Shown in pieces: positions 24,201 through 33,988 of a stretch of 64,000 bases of DNA. Position numbers and translations under genes: made by a program. The stretch is from contig CM048745.1 in assembly GCA_026315105.1 (NCBI GenBank), positions 279,883,247 through 279,947,246 on the forward strand. The letters run 5' to 3'. Under the pieces are notes generated by a model. The model made no database searches, was not told where the DNA came from, and was given only the letters and a program-made list of their open reading frames with translations. Source of the stretch: Locusta migratoria (taxonomy: Eukaryota > Arthropoda > Insecta > Orthoptera > Acrididae). Positions within the stretch are counted from its first letter, which is position 1. Each line of letters starts with the position of its first letter.

Positions 24201-24900
24201 GGCAGTCACGATTTTGCTACACGACGCTTTACAATGAACGCTTACGTGAAAGAAGTGCATTTGTAGTATAAATGATGTTTGGCAATCCGATTTTCTTAGA
24301 AAAATGGTGCGCCTTGCCTGCAGAACGAATTCCTGTTTCGGTTGATAAACTGAATGCGAATGTCTTCTTGGAACAGATTCGAACACATGACGGTTGATAA
24401 GACATGATTATTAACAGACATATTCTGTATCAGGTACACGTCTTACTTGTAATTTGTACCATTTTATGTTTCTTAGCACGTTCTACGGAGATTTATTTAA
24501 GACGCAATACCGGTAGTCAAATTTTGTTACAGGACGTCTTAATTTATGGGAGATACGCAGCTGAAGTCTCGATCAGCGGCATGGGGAACATCGCGGTGCA
24601 TCCGTAGCAGCGTTAAGTTGTCAATGTAGTATATTTCGAGTAGCCAATGGCGTGTGACTTTGACATAACCATTGAGGCGGGAGAATACACTTCACATGAC
24701 CAATTTTACATTTAATAATTAATTAAAATAAGACAGTCCAGATCGCAAGACGCTGCGGTTTTTATTGGCCATCGGTTTCGATCCTACAGGACCATTATCT
24801 GGCCTTTGGCACCTTGTTGGTGGACGGTAGCGGTGGCCGGAGCAGGCGTTAATATTCACTCTGTAATTTACGAGGATAGTTTACTGAACGGACTAGGGGA
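21291..24900. other. Long AT-rich stretch without a recognised gene
   Basis: No conserved protein motif was seen on either strand in about 3.6 kb. Notable items are a (GT)n microsatellite at 22798-22838, a GGGTTCGAATCG B-box-like relic near 22955-22966, and ATAACCGGTTTTCGACGTAC near 22170, which resembles TGACCGGTTTTCGAGATATT near 32570. Confidence 0.4.
22798..22838. repeat. (GT)n microsatellite
   Basis: About 20 GT units interrupted by two GC substitutions. The Cys-Val open frame through it is an artefact. Confidence 0.95.
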
Positions 24901-24970
24901 CATACAGCCACCTGTCAACCATATAGCAGATATAGCACGTTTTATTTTTTGGTATTTCCTACATCACGTG

Positions 24971-25309
24971 TACATCGATGGAAACGGCATTGTGATCGAT
25001 AGATATATATCGAACGTTCGACTCTCCCTTCGCAACCATTGACGATTTAACTTTTTCTGAACCGGAGATTCGGGCGCTACGCGGCCTTACGTACTAAAAT
25101 AATTACTTCTTGGTTAACCAATGAATAACCTTCTTAAGACTACGCTACAGATCACTTTTTTAAAGTCAAAGTTAGGTTAGGTGTAGGTTAAAGAAGAAGG
25201 TTTTTTTTTTTTTAGTACGTGAGGGCGTTTAGCGCCCGAATCTCTGGTTCAGAAACACTATATCGAACGTTCGATATATATCGATGGCAATGCCGTTTCC
25301 TTCGATGTA
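24971..25309. mobile_element. Nested palindromic foldback element
   Basis: Outer arms 24971-25020 and 25262-25309 are reverse complements (TACATCGATGGAAACGGCAT onward), including the palindromic TCGAACGTTCGA on both sides. Inner arms 25056-25099 and 25210-25253 are also reverse complements (TCTGAACCGGAGATTCGGGC against the reverse of CGCCCGAATCTCTGGTTCAGA). The inner arms enclose a core with a poly-T run. It looks like a TIR element inside, or forming the centre of, a larger hairpin. No coding capacity. Confidence 0.8.
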
Positions 25310-25607
25310 CACGGGGTCTAGGAAATTATCCATTTATTTTATGATCTGTACAAAACAGTAATGAAGTGATTCTAAAACCCCTTTTTAAGAGAGCAATTGA
25401 ATCTGAACAGAAATATAGTGCATGTGGAGAAACGTGGTTTTGTGGTGTGCGATGTTGTACATTCGAATCGTGTGACTTCGGAAAAGAAAATTATTAAAAA
25501 GTGATGTAAACACGTTCATTTTCACATCTTGTAAACACAGTGTGCCGCTATTCGTCCTAAAATCCACCACGACTGTTAACACTCCCCCGCACCACGTCAC
25601 GTAAGTA

Positions 25608-26242
25608 CCGGGTGATCAAAAAGTCAGTATAAATTTTAAAACTTAATAAATCACGGAATAATGTAGATAGAGAGGTAAAAATTGACACATATGCTTGGAC
25701 TGACATGTGGTTTTATTAGAAAAAAAAGGTCAAAAACTATCCGACAGATGGCGCTTCATCTGATCAGAAAAGCAATAATTAGCATAACAAATTACGACAA
25801 AGCAAGGATGATGTTCTTTACAGGAAATGCTCAATATGTCTACCATCATTCCTCAACAATGGCTGTAGTGGAGGAATTATGTTGTGAACAGCACTGTAAA
25901 GCATTTCCGGAGTCATGGTGAGGCACTGGCGTCGGATGTTGTCTTTCAGTATCCCCTAAATGTCAGTCGATTACGATACACTTGCGACTTCAGGTAACGC
26001 CAAAGCCAATAATCGCACGGACTGAGGTCTGGGGAGCTGCGAGGCCAAGCATGACGAAAGTGGCGGCTGAGCACACGATCATCAGCAAACGACGCACGCA
26101 AGAGATCTTTCACGCGTCTAGCAATATTTTCTAATAAAACCCAATGTCATTCCAAGCATGTGTGTCAATTTTTTCTTGTCTATCTACATCATTCCGTGAT
26201 TTATTTAGTTTTCAAATTTATATTGACTTTTTGATCACGCGA
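25608..26242 (-). mobile_element. Mariner-like TIR element with transposase remnant, copy 2 (635 bp)
   Basis: The left end is CCGGGTGATCAAAAAGTCAG; the right end in reverse is TCGCGTGATCAAAAAGTCAA. TA flanks at 25606-25607 and 26243-26244. The minus strand keeps fragments of the transposase C-terminal region seen in copy 1 (CTTGGCCTCGCAGCTCCCCA for the WP-RSPDL region, then CAGTCCGTGCGATTATTGGC). Its internal sequence has frameshifts. It is non-autonomous. Confidence 0.85.
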
Positions 26243-26337
26243 TATGAGATCGAACGAATTTTATATCATTTGTATTTTGATTACTGTCTTTCTTTGTTTC
26301 GATACTGCACTAATAATTTTTCTCCATTACTCAAAAA

Positions 26338-26500
26338 TGGTCAAATGTTTGTATAGCTTATGGGACTTAACTACGGGGTCATCAGTCCCTAAACTTACAA
26401 ACTACTTTTGAACTAAGACTAAAGACGGCACAAATATCCGTGCCCGAGGGGGGGATTCGAACCCCCGACCGTAGTGGCCGTGCAGACAGTGACTGGACCG
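26338..26500 (-). repeat. SINE-L2, truncated at the tRNA head
   Basis: Minus-strand copy with the standard 3' end (TTCAAATG side is TCAAATGTTTGTATAGCTTA), body and B box GGTTCGAATCC in reverse. It breaks off at GACTGGACC before the A box. Directly after it, 26503-26562 repeats the end of the mariner-like element (TTTTCAAATTTATATTGACT), so the head was probably lost in a rearrangement between repeats. Confidence 0.8.
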
Positions 26501-26502
26501 TG

Positions 26503-26562
26503 ACCTCTCTATCTACATTATTAAGTGATTTATTAAGTTTTCAAATTTATATTGACTTTTTG
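26503..26562 (-). mobile_element. Solo end of the mariner-like element
   Basis: CTCTCTATCTACATTATTAA and TTTATATTGACTTTTTGAT duplicate the last 60 bases of the element at 25608-26242, but the terminal CACCCGG is replaced by AAAGCAG. Confidence 0.65.
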
Positions 26563-26623
26563 ATAAAGCAGTACATTAGGCCATGTCGCTGATCGAGACT
26601 TTTACTCAGCTACGCTACTTCGC

Positions 26624-26624
<1 letters not shown>

Positions 26625-26659
<35 letters not shown>
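26625..26659. repeat. Poly-T tract (35 nt)
   Basis: An uninterrupted T run between CTTCGCG and GCGTAGC. Read on the minus strand it is a poly-A tail, which could mark the 3' end of a retroposed transcript. No retroposed coding sequence is identified on the expected side. Confidence 0.9.
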
Positions 26660-26661
<2 letters not shown>

Positions 26662-26806
26662 GTAGCACTGGCCTTGGTAAATACGATAACAACAAATAAC
26701 ACTGCTATAAGTGTTCGTTCCTTGACACCTTGCGTCATTGTAGCGTTTGTGAGGAAACCGTCGCTCCGCTCCGTAGTTCCGGCACTCGTCAGTGTTGTGT
26801 ACTCAC

Positions 26807-26837
26807 CGAAAATAACAATGGAGGCGACTGGAGCCAT
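26807..26837 (-). CDS. Candidate first coding exon of a host gene (speculative)
   Basis: On the minus strand an ATG at 26837 opens MAPVASIVIF and runs 31 nt to TTTTCG, immediately followed by GTGAGTA (26806-26800), a strong 5' splice-donor match. Upstream on this strand lie a CpG-rich leader, a TATA box and a CRE. No protein family can be recognised from so few residues and no acceptor exon was found. An alternative on the plus strand is an ATG at 26819 in good context (AACAATGG) running to a donor GTGAGTC near 26905. Either, both or neither may be real. Confidence 0.15.
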
Positions 26838-27006
26838 GTCCGGCGCTGTGGTGGGTGGCGAGTGGTGCGGCGGCCGCGGGCAGCCCCCACATACCAGGCG
26901 TCGGTGAGTCACTGGCGCGTCGCTACACGGTCGCGGCTCGCAGTTCGCGGCACGCCCCCTACGCGCTGCTGTGCCTGGCTGTGCGGCGGATGAGAGGCGC
27001 GGAGCT

Positions 27007-27059
27007 ACTGGAGCCGCGCGCGCGCCGCTCCCCTTTATAACGCGGCCGCGGTGACGTCA
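27007..27059 (-). promoter_or_regulatory. Candidate minus-strand core promoter: CRE plus TATA in a CpG-rich block
   Basis: Reading on the minus strand, TGACGTCA (27059-27052, a perfect palindromic CRE) is followed 11 bp later by TTATAAA (27040-27034). A start site would be expected about 30 bp downstream, near 27007. The surrounding 26800-27150 is GC- and CpG-rich (GCGCGCGCGCC, GCGGCCGCGG) within an AT-rich window. The arrangement is typical of a regulated animal promoter but is inferred only from motifs. Confidence 0.35.
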
Positions 27060-27216
27060 CGGCCGGCCTCCCGGCGCCCGTGGTGGGGCCCGGAGCTGCC
27101 GCCGTGGCCGACGACCTCCGCGAGGTCGGGGGCTACTGGCGGCTGCCGACCTTATACTCTACTAGCAGTGTGAGCCACCCACCGACGCCGCTGCTACTGG
27201 CACTGCTATAAACATA

Positions 27217-27295
27217 CACTCCCGGTCATTAGAATTGCTGCACCACGAACATGACGTGCTACTGACGTGAAATTAAACCGACTGGAAGAGGATGC
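27217..27295. mobile_element. Tc1-like terminal fragment
   Basis: CACTCCCGGTCATTAGAATT, then GCTGCACCACGAACATGACG, through GGAAGAGGATGC is the first 79 bases of the Tc1-like element that starts again at 27418. A TA precedes it. It breaks off into the spacer 27296-27415, which is also found beside the Tc1-like copy at 42928-44315. Confidence 0.8.
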
Positions 27296-27659
27296 CTGGG
27301 TCCATCAATACGGCTCTGAACTGTTCACTACTGGAAAAATGTTGACTCGTCTTACTAGTTTCAGTTCGTCGTTTCTCTAACGGAGCAGGGGGACGTGGAA
27401 GCACTGGCCCGGGCTTACACTCCTGGTCATTAAAATTGCTACACCACGAAGATGACGTGATACAGACGCGAAATTTACCCGACAGGAAGAGGATGCTGCG
27501 ATATGCAAATGATTAGCTTTCCAGAGCATTCACACAAGGTTGGCGTCGGTGGCGACACCTACAACGTGCTGACATGAGGAAAGTTTCTAAGCGATTTCTA
27601 ATACACAAACAGCAGTTGACCGGCGTTACCTGGTGAAACGTTGTTGTGATGCCTCGTGT

Positions 27660-28404
27660 ACATCTACATCTACAGGGTATACTCTGCAAATCACATTTAA
27701 CTGCCTGGCAGAGGGTTCATCGAACCACGATTATACTATTTATCTTCCATTCCATTCTCGAATAGCGCGCGGAAAGGAAGAACACCTGAATCTCTCTGTT
27801 CGAGCTCTGATTTCTCGTATTTTATTCTGATGATCATTTCTACCTATGTAAGTGGGAGTCAACAATATATTTTCGCATTCGGAGGAGAATGTTAGCGATT
27901 GGAGTTTCGTAAGCAGCCCACGCCACAGCGATAAGCGCCGTTGTTGTAACGATTCCCATCCCAGATCCTGTATCATTGCCGTAACGCTGTCTCCCCTGTA
28001 TCGTGACAATACGAAACGAGCTGCCCTTCTTTGGACTCTTTCGATGTCCTCCGTCAAACCCACCTGATAAGGATCCTACGCGCCGGCCGCGGTGGCCGAG
28101 GGGACTGAGGCGCTCCAGTCACGGTCTGCACGGCCACTACGGTCGGGGGTTCGAATCCCCTCTCGGGCATGGATATTTGTGCCGTCCTAGTTCGTAAGTA
28201 GTTCATAAGTAGTTTGTAAGTTTAGGGACTGATGACCCCGTAGTTAAGTCCCATAGACTATACAAACATTTGAACATTTTTTGATCCTACGCTGCACTGC
28301 AATACTCCAAAAATGAACGAACAAGCGTAGTCTATGCAGTTTCTTTTGTAGTTCTGTTGCGTGTTTTAAGGGTTCTGCCAATAAAACGCCCTCTCTGGTT
28401 CGCC
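27660..28404 (-). pseudogene. Non-LTR family A, copy A3 (C-terminal part), inside Tc1-like copy
   Basis: Minus strand. After a decayed start (RFIGRTL-like near 28390) it reads TKETA and YCS, then, across the SINE-L2 insertion, VGLTEDIERVQRRAARFVLS, MIQDLGWESLQQRRLSLW, LTFSSECENILLTPTYIG and a final REWNGR. The tail is CTCTGCCAGGCAGTTAAATG in reverse sense, then a TGTAGATGTAGATGTA run (27660-27676). The TGTAGA repeat tail matches A4 and B4. Only the RT C-terminal connector remains. Confidence 0.85.
28082..28282 (+). repeat. SINE-L2 inserted in A3, 10-bp TSD
   Basis: Full-length plus-strand copy from GCCGGCCGCGGTGGCCGAGG to TACAAACATTTGAACATTTT. GATCCTACGC occurs at 28072-28081 and 28283-28292, a perfect 10-bp TSD. 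This is the third insertion level: SINE in a non-LTR element in a Tc1-like element. Confidence 0.93.
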
Positions 28405-29369
28405 TAAGAAGGAGAAATGCGTACCATCAAGTTTCCGACATTGATGAAGATCGGATTGTAGCCTATCGCGATTGCGGTTTATCGTACCGCGACATTGCTG
28501 CTCGCGTTGGTCGCGATCCAATGACTGTTGGCAGAATATGGAATCGGTCAGTTCAGGAGGGCAATACGAAACGCCGTGCTGGATCCCAACGGCCGCGTAT
28601 CACTAGCAGTCGAAATGACAGGCATCTTATCCGCATGGCTGTAACGGATCGTGCAGCCACGTCTCCATCCCTGAGTTAACAGATGGGGACGTTTGCAAGA
28701 CAACAACCATCTGCACGAACAGTTCGACGACGTTTGGACTATCAGCTCGGAGACCCTGGCTGCGGTTACCCTTGACGCTGTATCACAGACAGGGCCGCCT
28801 GTGATGTTGTACGCAACTGCGTCCACGAATGGCGAAACGTCTTTTTTTCGGATGAATCCAGGTTCTGTATACACAGCATCATGATGGTCGCATCCGTGTT
28901 TGGCGACATCGCGGTGAATGCACATTGGAAGCGTGTATTCGTTACACCTGTACTGGAGTATCACCCTGCGTGATGGTATGCGGCGCCATTGGTTACACGT
29001 CTCGGTCACCTCTTGTTCGCATCGACGACACTTTCAACAGTGGCCGTTACATTTCAGATGTGTTACAACCCGGCTCTACCCTTCATTGGATCCCTGCGAA
29101 ACCCTACATTTCAGCAGGATAATGCACGACGGCATGTTGCAGGTCCTGTACATTGACCTTAACCCTCTTACAGGAACGTCGTTTTTCTGCAGTAAAGTGG
29201 AACATCGGTCTCCGAGATCGCTAGGACTTTTAAACAATATTTTATCCCCGCTTCCCCCCCTCTCCCCCATTTAAGTTTTTCGCTCTTCCAAATCTTTTTT
29301 ATTACTCTTTCAGGTATAGTCATACATCTCTTTCTTTGTATCCATGTTCCCGCACATACAGGGTCTGCT

Positions 29370-29700
29370 TTGTTAAATCCGGATTTGGCGAGTTAATATT
29401 TTCGGGGTGGCCGGATGCCATTCCTGTCACCACCCTATGCCCTCCAGGAGGAAATGTGTACCCCAAATGTCTGCGTATAGTGTAATGTGTGTGAAAGTCT
29501 AAAATGGTAAGAAATATTTGCGAATCGTGTAACTGCGGCGGGACATGGGGACAAGCACGGTATTAACCTTGGGGAATGTGGAAAACCGCCTAAAAACCAC
29601 ATCCAGACAGGCCGGCACTCCAACCCCCTTCGTTAATCCGCGGCGCCGGGCGAATTCAAACTGGGGCCGGAACGCCTCCCCGTCTCGGAATGCGGAGCGT
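29370..29700 (-). repeat. SINE-4, head-truncated copy
   Basis: Reverse-orientation copy of the 9323-9712 SINE. It has ACCGCCTAAAAACCACATCC, the ACTCCAACCCCCTTCGTTAA block and a GAATTCAAACTGGGGCCGG B-box region. The tRNA-like A-box end is missing beyond CCCGTCTCGGAATGCG. Confidence 0.8.
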
Positions 29701-30435
29701 AAAGCCCTCGGCACATGGAGCGTGTGTCTCAACGTGTGTGGTCAACGTGCCGAGTCCAACGTGCGGATGAACGCTATGAGAGTTGTGCGACTTGTGCATA
29801 TGGGACGTGTGCTTCGACGAACTACGAGCGATCCAGTGACAGTTGTCGGCGGCATCATGTTTTGGAATAACTGTTTATGAAATCAAAAGAGTCGAATTCC
29901 TGCTTTACCTGTATTACATCGCTTATTTCCGTGCTTGTGCATTATGTTCTTATGTTCTGTGATAAAGGCCTACACAATTAACAACAAAATATCTACGGAC
30001 ATAAGACTCTTATAAAAGTAGCATGTTATATCAATAAGTTCAGCGAATTATAAAAGTTTCATGACAAACTGTGCGATATAAAATTAGAAAAGGCCTTCAC
30101 ATGAGGTAAACATTATTTGAACAGTCCCACTTTAAATAAAACTTAAAGGGAAGAATGTTAAGAACGTGTAAAATGCATACGTGAAATGATAAAGTGCGTA
30201 TTTTACTCTAAGTAAGGTGCAAACTGTCGTGTCCGTAAAACGAATTAAAAAAAATCACTCCTCACAAGATATGCATTTACGTTTACATAGCATCTAATAT
30301 TATGCCGTATACGTCTGTGCCAAGATAGTTGAGCGGGGTAGTGGGCATAGGTTTGAATGAGGAGGCGTGAAGTTAAGTTAGCATCAGTAAAAGCTTTTAT
30401 TGCTTGAAGTTATTACATGGTACTAAGGGGGGAGT
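29701..30435. other. No recognised gene
   Basis: A short GC-richer part (29700-29870) encodes nothing recognisable; the rest is AT-rich. No internal repeat homology was noticed. Confidence 0.35.
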
Positions 30436-30947
30436 GCGCCTCGGTTGCACAGTGGTAGAGTGCCAGACTACAAATCCAAAGGTCACGGGTTCGATCCCCA
30501 CCAGGTCCTAGGACTTTTATCTGTCACTTCTTTCACCCCTGGCAGTATTGCTCATGTGATAAATAGCGAGTAGCACCGTGGTTCGGAACCCACATTAAAC
30601 TGTAGGTCCTCCTTTAACTGGCTGGGTAAGTCAGTTCCAAGGTCGGAGGAAGGCAACGGCGCCGGCCGCAGTGGCCGAGGGGACTGAGGCGCTCCAGTCA
30701 CGGTCTGCACGGCCACTACGGTCGTGGGTTGGGATCCCCCCTCGGGCATGGATATTTGTGCCGTCCTTAGGATAAGCTAGTTGATAAGTAGTTTGTAAGT
30801 TTAGGGACTGATGACCCCGTAGTTAAGTCCCATAAACAATACGAACATTTTGAAGGCAACGGCATACCACCTCCAAACAGGACCATGCCTAGTAAAGCAC
30901 TGTGGTGTTCAAACCAATCTTCGAATTGTTGACTGCTTTACCTTTTT
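30436..30947 (+). repeat. SINE-C carrying a nested SINE-L2
   Basis: Plus-strand SINE-C from GCCTCGGTTGCACAGTGGTA with B box GGGTTCGATCCCC to GACTGCTTTACCTTTTTT. SINE-L2 at 30661-30851 interrupts it. TACTAAGGGG-type sequence flanks it (30421-30432 and 30948-30959), an imperfect TSD. Confidence 0.9.
30661..30851 (+). repeat. SINE-L2 nested in SINE-C, 12-bp TSD
   Basis: Full-length SINE-L2. GAAGGCAACGGC is present at 30649-30660 and 30852-30863, a perfect 12-bp TSD lying within the SINE-C body. SINE-L2 was therefore mobile after this SINE-C copy landed. Confidence 0.95.
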
Positions 30948-31336
30948 TACTAAAGGGGACTCGGGGGGGGGGGGGGAAGTCAATACCTGTCTCTAGAGGT
31001 ACATATTAGAACGAACTAAGTAGGAGCGGGCTGAAGTGAGCACGTCCGATCAGGTTGGAGGCCGGGTCGTAAGAGAGCGTCCGTTCTTCGCGTGGCCGTT
31101 TAGGTGGCGCCAGAGCGTGCCTCACGTGACCACTAGGCTAGCTTCAGGTTGGTGGCTGGGTTCTGTGGAGTCTCAGAGGGTGGCGTACCCACGTCAGCAG
31201 AGCCGCGCCACCCAGGAGCGCCGAATCGACAGGCAGGTGTCGGGAAGCTGCGTCGTGGAAACTTCCAGCAGCAGGCACGCGCCACGGCCCGTCACTCGAC
31301 CACACCACCAGACAGAGAATTGCGTACGACTTTCAA

Positions 31337-31995
31337 AGAAAATTGTTTCCCCTATAAATCAGTCAAACCTTAAGGTCGTAAATTCTACCAAATACCTAGG
31401 AGTTACAATTACGAACTACTTTGACTGGAGAGAACACATAGAAAATATTGTGGGGAAGGCGAACCAAAGGTTACGTTTCATTGGCAGAACGCTTAGACGA
31501 TGCACCAGCTCCACCAAAGAGACTGCCTACATCACACTTGTGCGTCCTCTCTTGGAGTACTGTTGCCCCTTGTGGGACCCTCACCAGGTGGGACTGACGG
31601 AAGATATTGAGAAGGTTCAGAGAAGGGCAGCTCGTTTTGTTTTATCACGTTACGGGGGGGAAAGCGTCACGGAAATGTTGCACGAATTGGGGTGGAAATC
31701 ATTAAAAGAAAGACGTTATTCATTGCGGCGTGATCTGTTTGCGAAGTTTCAATCACCGACTTTTAGTTCTGAATGTGCAAATATTTTGCTAGCACCCACC
31801 TACTTAGGGAGACATGACCATCCCAATAAAATAAGAGAAATCAGATCGAAAACGGAACGATTTAGGTGTTCTTTCTTCCCGCGCGCTATTAGAGAATGGA
31901 ACGGTAGAGAAAAGTTATGAAGGTGGTTAATGAACCCTCTGCCAGGCACTTAAATGTGATTTGCAGAGTATCTATGTAGATGTATGTAGATGTAG
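31337..31995 (+). pseudogene. Non-LTR family A, copy A4: RT C-terminal part with TGTAGA tail
   Basis: The best-preserved C-terminal region of family A, open to a stop at 31918-31920. Order: VVNSTKYLGVTITNYFDW, KANQRLRFIGRTLRRC, TLVRPLLEYCCPLWDPHQ, EDIEKVQRRAARFVLSRYGG, ELGWKSLKERRYSLRRDLF, SECANILLAPTYLGR and FFPRAIREWNGREKL. This connector region follows the RT palm in CR1/Jockey-like elements; motifs A and C are absent, so the copy is 5'-truncated near 31337. After the stop come GCCAGGCACTTAAATGTG and a (TGTAGA)n-like tail near 31974-31998. The upstream in-frame 31036-31336 shows no element homology and is probably flanking DNA. Family assignment is from motif memory, not a search. Confidence 0.85.
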
Positions 31996-31998
31996 ATG

Positions 31999-32719
31999 TA
32001 TGTACCCCAGGGGCCGGCGTCGCCCTCGTACACGTCTATGAAATTTATAGAGAAGTCTTTGAATCTATCGGAAAACCCAAATAAAAGGAGAAAAATTATT
32101 TATATCCGAGGAGGTTTGAACCTGAGCCATGCAGCATCTTTCAATTTGACAGTCCACAACTTTGATGCCTACGCTTTTTTTTTTTTTTTCATCGGGTTGA
32201 TTGTTCGTTTGTGGACCTTAATACAGTTCGTTCTTGGTTGTTCGTTGAATATTTGCCTTAGCTTCTTTTATTACAGAGAGCGTTTAGCCCACTGACCGGG
32301 CGCGCTGAGCCACGGCGCCCGGCACACTACAGCCCCTAACACACTGCAGTATCTGCAACGAAGATATTACACGTATTGTATACACTGCTGGTAGCTATGT
32401 CGGTTGCTGACATGTGATTACCACAAATGATGTAAAAAACAATTCGTGTTGATAGATCTTCAGTTCGCCTTTCGTTGAAAACGGCAGATTACTGAAATAT
32501 GGAAATTTTTTAACCACATATAAGACATTTCTATTTTCCAGTCATTTATTCCAACAAATAGTGCCTCTAATGACCGGTTTTCGAGATATTCTCAATTTAC
32601 TCAGTTACTTTTATTTACTTTGAAATGTCATACATCCATAAGACCCATGAAATACGACGGCCAATATGGCGTCTTCATCTCTCTAGCGAAAAGAGCTGCC
32701 TCCCTCCACAGATAGCCAA
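31999..32719. other. No recognised gene
   Basis: Mixed sequence with a T run near 32176-32190. TGACCGGTTTTCGAGATATT near 32570 recalls text near 22170. No coding or RNA feature was recognised. Confidence 0.35.
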
Positions 32720-33470
32720 GTGGTATGACGTCGGTGGCGTTCTCCCAACTTATTGGTGACCGTTCTGACGCACGTTGAGAATATGTGGCGTGCTTGATAC
32801 TGCTCGCCACGTTGGGAAAGCCTCGCCAACGTTTCGCACGTTGTGACACGTCAGAAACTCGTCACGTTAGCCCCACTCGTTCAGATACACGCTCCGTGGG
32901 CCGACGGCTTTAGGAAAGCATCGCCAACGTGCTGTTCGCACCGAGGCCTACGGGAAAGACACGCCCTAGCGCAGTCGTCATGCCACGTAAGCAAGGTAGT
33001 CCCGAGAAAGCGCGATCGCTAGCCGATTGGCCGTCCGTTGGGGCACAGCCCACTACGCCATAGCGGGCAGCCACTGAACTAGCGATCGCGCCAGCTTGGA
33101 ACTACCTTGATTACGTGGCATGACGACTGCACTGGGGCCTGTCTTTCTCGTTGGCCACGGGTTCGCACCGTGGCCAACGGGAAATACAGGATTCAGCGCG
33201 CACCTCATGCCACGTAAGCAAGGTAGTTCCAAGCTGGCGCGATCGCTAGCCGATTGGCCGGCCGCTGGGGCACTGTCCACTGCGTCATAGCGGGCAACCA
33301 CTGAGCTAGCGATCGCTCCGGCTCGGAACTACCTTGCTTACGTGGCATGAGGTGCGCTGAGGCCTGTATTTCCCTTGGCCACGGTTCGCACGTTGTGACG
33401 TCAGAAATTCGCCACGTTAACCACACTCGTTCACACACGCTCCGTGTGCCGACGGCTTTAGACCACACGG
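32720..33470. repeat. Array of long hairpins within direct repeats
   Basis: Two tandem palindromes. In the first (about 32945-33166) the left arm TCATGCCACGTAAGCAAGG pairs with CCTTGATTACGTGGCATGA; in the second (about 33172-33380) it pairs with CCTTGCTTACGTGGCATGA. Arms of about 55-75 bp also share GCGATCGCTAG near the loop. Loops of about 60 bp are similar between units (CGATTGGCCG, then CATAGCGGGCA). Outside both lies a direct repeat: CGCACGTTGTGAC, CACTCGTTCA, GCCGACGGCTTTAG at 32835-32914 and again at 33387-33462. GGAAAGC-TCGCCAACGT repeats at 32815 and 32912. There is no coding capacity. It could be a foldback transposon or a short satellite of hairpin units. Confidence 0.8.
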
Positions 33471-33793
33471 CTAACAGTGCAGTGTATGGCTAGATTTCAT
33501 CCGTCCCGTCTTCCTATGTCACTCCCTATCCCTACTCCCGTAGTTAGTCTGTACAAGCCGGCGGAGCAACACAGCTCACCCGGCTACCGCCTGTGAGCTT
33601 CTCACATCTTTACCGAGTATGTTCCAACTCTAATTCGTCGTTACCGGATCATTCGTAAGGCTACCAGAAAATCCTCAATTTCAAAACAACGTAGGTTGTT
33701 CACCACGGAGAGCGCATTGTAAGCTTTGTTTACTACTTATACTGTCTTCTTAGCACACAATAAGCCCATATCCCATTATACCCCTTTTTGAAA

Positions 33794-33988
33794 AATAAAG
33801 TTCAAATGTTTGTATAGCTTTTGGGACTTAACTACGGAGTTATCAGTCCCTAAACTTACAAACTACTTACGAACTAGCTAACACTAAGGACGGTACAAAT
33901 ATCCATGCCCGAGGGGGTATTCGAACCACCGTAGTGGCCGTGCAGACCGTCACTGGAGCGCCTCAGTCCTCTCGGCCACCGCGGCCGG
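33794..33988 (-). repeat. SINE-L2, full length with 13-bp TSD
   Basis: Minus-strand copy. CCCCTTTTTGAAA at 33781-33793 and CCCCATTTTGAAA at 33989-34001 form a 13-bp TSD with one mismatch. The B box is intact; a few bases are missing around it. Confidence 0.92.

Larger units (their letters stand above)
27418..29152 (+). pseudogene. Tc1-like transposon copy, split by a non-LTR insertion and 3'-truncated
   Basis: It starts at a TA (27416-27417) with CACTCCTGGTCATTAAAATT, the Tc1-type TIR also seen at 42928. The transposase begins ATGCCTCGTGT near 27648, is cut by copy A3 (27660-28404), and resumes AAGAAGGAGAAATGCG. The resumed part encodes VAYRDCGLSYRDIAARVGRD, PMTVGRIWNRSVQEG, GSQRPRITSSR and MAVTDRAATSPS, the paired helix-turn-helix DNA-binding domain of Tc1 transposases. 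Catalytic-domain remnants (FSDESRF-like, HDGRIRVW-like) follow in other frames. Homology ends at GCAGGTCCTGTAC, so the C-terminus and right TIR are gone. Stops and frameshifts make it dead. Confidence 0.85.

Noticed and set aside
28548..29009. 153-residue minus-strand frame
   Set aside because: It is antisense to the Tc1-like transposase on the plus strand; the sense strand carries the recognisable helix-turn-helix domain.
31036..31336. N-terminal extension of the family A frame in A4
   Set aside because: The frame is open, but the sequence is GC-rich, has no RT or zinc-knuckle motif, and homology to family A begins only near 31337.
33053..33468. Minus-strand frames across the hairpin array as a small repeat protein
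   Set aside because: Two similar frames reflect the tandem palindromic DNA; the same arms can be read on both strands, so the similarity is structural and not evidence of coding.
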